Source: a virus
Length of the DNA: 23,756 nt
IMG/VR virus record: IMGVR_UViG_3300021364_002464
Location: 1-23,756 of that record
Reading direction: 5' to 3' (one strand)
The translations under genes were made by a program, and so were the position numbers. Below are positions 22,940-23,756 of the stretch, in pieces (the stretch's first letter is position 1; each line of letters starts with the position of its first letter). A model generated the notes under the pieces. It had not been told where the DNA came from. It saw nothing but the letters and a program-made list of their open reading frames with translations, and searched no databases.

Positions 22940-23562
22940 GCTACGTCAAACTCCTCATCTACTGTTTCATCATTGCTTTCGCCTTGAATCTTTTTAAGTA
23001 GCTCTAACTGAGCATCTGCTGTTGGTCTAGGAAGTACATCATCCATAGACTTAAGGTCTCCGATGAGGTCTTGTTCCCAATCCTCCAATGCTCTTGGTTT
23101 GCACTTTAGCATTTGTAGCTGATATTCTACATTGAATACCTGCGGCCCAGTCTTGAGTCTTTTGAAAAAGATATCCCAACCAGTCTCAGTATCAGTAGGA
23201 GACCCGAGGTCTTCCATTGCTACAAGAATTTGGTCGAATAATTTTCTCTTAAGATTAACAACTTTGATACTTTTATCAGAGTAGTCAATAGCCTGGACAG
23301 CGTATGCCCATCCACATTTCAAGTCAGGGTAAAAGTCACGAACGTGATCGTGTTCTTTGTTATTAAAGGTTTCTGAGTTTCTGTCAAAAGACAAACACTC
23401 CATAGGAATGTTTTTGTTGTTCTCACCTTTAATCCAATAGACGTAACGAGGTAATAGGTCACCTACCAATCTGATGTGATGATCTTCCTTGTTACTAAAG
23501 TTATATGTGTCGATTTTGCTCTTTTGAGCAGAACCTTTAGTTTGATTGAATCCAATCGCCAT
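22936..23562 (-). CDS. Phage ssDNA-binding protein-like (tentative)
   Basis: The start ATG 23562 (MAIGFNQTKGSAQKSKIDTY) has AAGGAG six bases upstream. A longer in-frame start at 23634 would add 24 residues and has no such site. The 208-residue protein has a beta-rich core (HHIRLVGDLLPRYVYWIK; KCGWAYAVQAIDYSDKSIKV) with several aromatics. A segment GWDIFFKRLKTGPQVFNVEY resembles the 'G.dF.ikk......Y' element of phage ssDNA-binding proteins, and the tail is acidic (NDETVDEEFDVA), as in gp32-type proteins. Position at the head of a recombination/replication operon supports this. No zinc cluster is visible, so it is not a close T4 gp32 copy. Confidence 0.62.
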   Translation of the reverse strand: MAIGFNQTKGSAQKSKIDTYNFSNKEDHHIRLVGDLLPRYVYWIKGENNKNIPMECLSFDRNSETFNNKEHDHVRDFYPDLKCGWAYAVQAIDYSDKSIKVVNLKRKLFDQILVAMEDLGSPTDTETGWDIFFKRLKTGPQVFNVEYQLQMLKCKPRALEDWEQDLIGDLKSMDDVLPRPTADAQLELLKKIQGESNDETVDEEFDVA

Positions 23563-23755
23563 AGTTTTCTCCTTCTGTCTCCTCAAAAAGAAAGTGAATA
23601 CACCCACCTTTAATTTTGAGCAGTCTGTTTTCATTAATTCTGTCCTGACTCACGGGGCAATGAATCAGATCTAGTCTAGTATCGCCTGTCTTTTTATACT
23701 CGTAATAATTACGAAACGAAGCGACCCCAACGTACTCAGCAACTTCTCTATCGGA
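23537..23755 (-). CDS. C-terminal part of an unidentified protein running off the right edge
   Basis: One - strand frame is open from the right edge to TAA at 23539-23537, giving 72 residues, while the other two frames are closed within this stretch. The peptide (EVAEYVGVASFRNYYEYKKT, later DLIHCPVSQDRINENRLLKI) has ordinary, mixed composition with no repeats, as expected of a real protein. It overlaps the start of the ssDNA-binding-like gene by 26 bases and carries that gene's ribosome site, like other junctions in this operon. No domain is recognised. It has no start in this window, so identity and length cannot be given. Confidence 0.55.
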   Translation of the reverse strand, partial: SDREVAEYVGVASFRNYYEYKKTGDTRLDLIHCPVSQDRINENRLLKIKGGCIHFLFEETEGENYGDWIQSN

Positions 23756-23756
23756 A

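Noticed and set aside
1-23756. tRNA genes, integrase, transposase or attachment sites
   Set aside because: None recognised on either strand. The genes leave no gap longer than 156 bases for an RNA gene.

Overview
The window looks like part of the genome of a tailed double-stranded DNA phage, most likely marine, or a metagenomic contig of one. The evidence is the gene content: fibre and baseplate-like proteins with repeats typical of marine phages, a T4-type replication/recombination set (ssDNA-binding protein, gp47/gp46-like nuclease), a class I ribonucleotide reductase pair and phage glycosyltransferases. The DNA is AT-rich and genes are packed end to end with many 1- to 62-base overlaps. 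Shine-Dalgarno sites are clear and there is one full-consensus sigma-70 promoter, which fits a Gram-negative bacterial host. I cannot name the host or the phage genus.

Positions 1-14225 are all on the + strand. They begin with the end of an unidentified protein, a small unknown protein and a GNAT-like protein. A 156-base gap with a textbook sigma-70 promoter (TTGACA, 17-base spacer, extended TATAAT) follows. It leads into a run of fibre/baseplate-like genes: a BppU-like protein, several small structural proteins, a 509-residue fibre, an 834-residue fibre built from about 54 decapeptide repeats, and a 1578-residue Thr/Asn/Ser-rich protein made of 10-, 22-, 31-, 18- and 17-residue repeats. Four genes close this strand: a small coiled-coil protein, a protein with capsule/glycosyltransferase-like motifs, an unknown protein, and a protein carrying the exact HDxxHx11E metal motif of the Coq4 (ubiquinone biosynthesis) family.

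Positions 14222-23756 are all on the - strand and meet the + genes tail to tail with a 4-base overlap. In transcription order they are: the end of an unidentified gene, an ssDNA-binding-like protein, a peroxiredoxin, a gp47/SbcD nuclease, a gp46/SbcC ATPase broken into two frames, a PD-(D/E)XK nuclease, a FEN-type 5'-3' exonuclease, NrdA, NrdB, a small conserved protein, a GT8-like and a GT29-like glycosyltransferase. Stop and start codons overlap or abut at most junctions, so this is probably one translationally coupled operon for DNA replication, recombination and dNTP supply, with sugar-transfer genes at its end.

The points most worth following up are the giant Thr-rich repeat protein and its possible glycosylation by phage enzymes, the Coq4-like protein, the peroxiredoxin inside a replication operon, the broken gp46 gene, and the consensus promoter inside the tail region.
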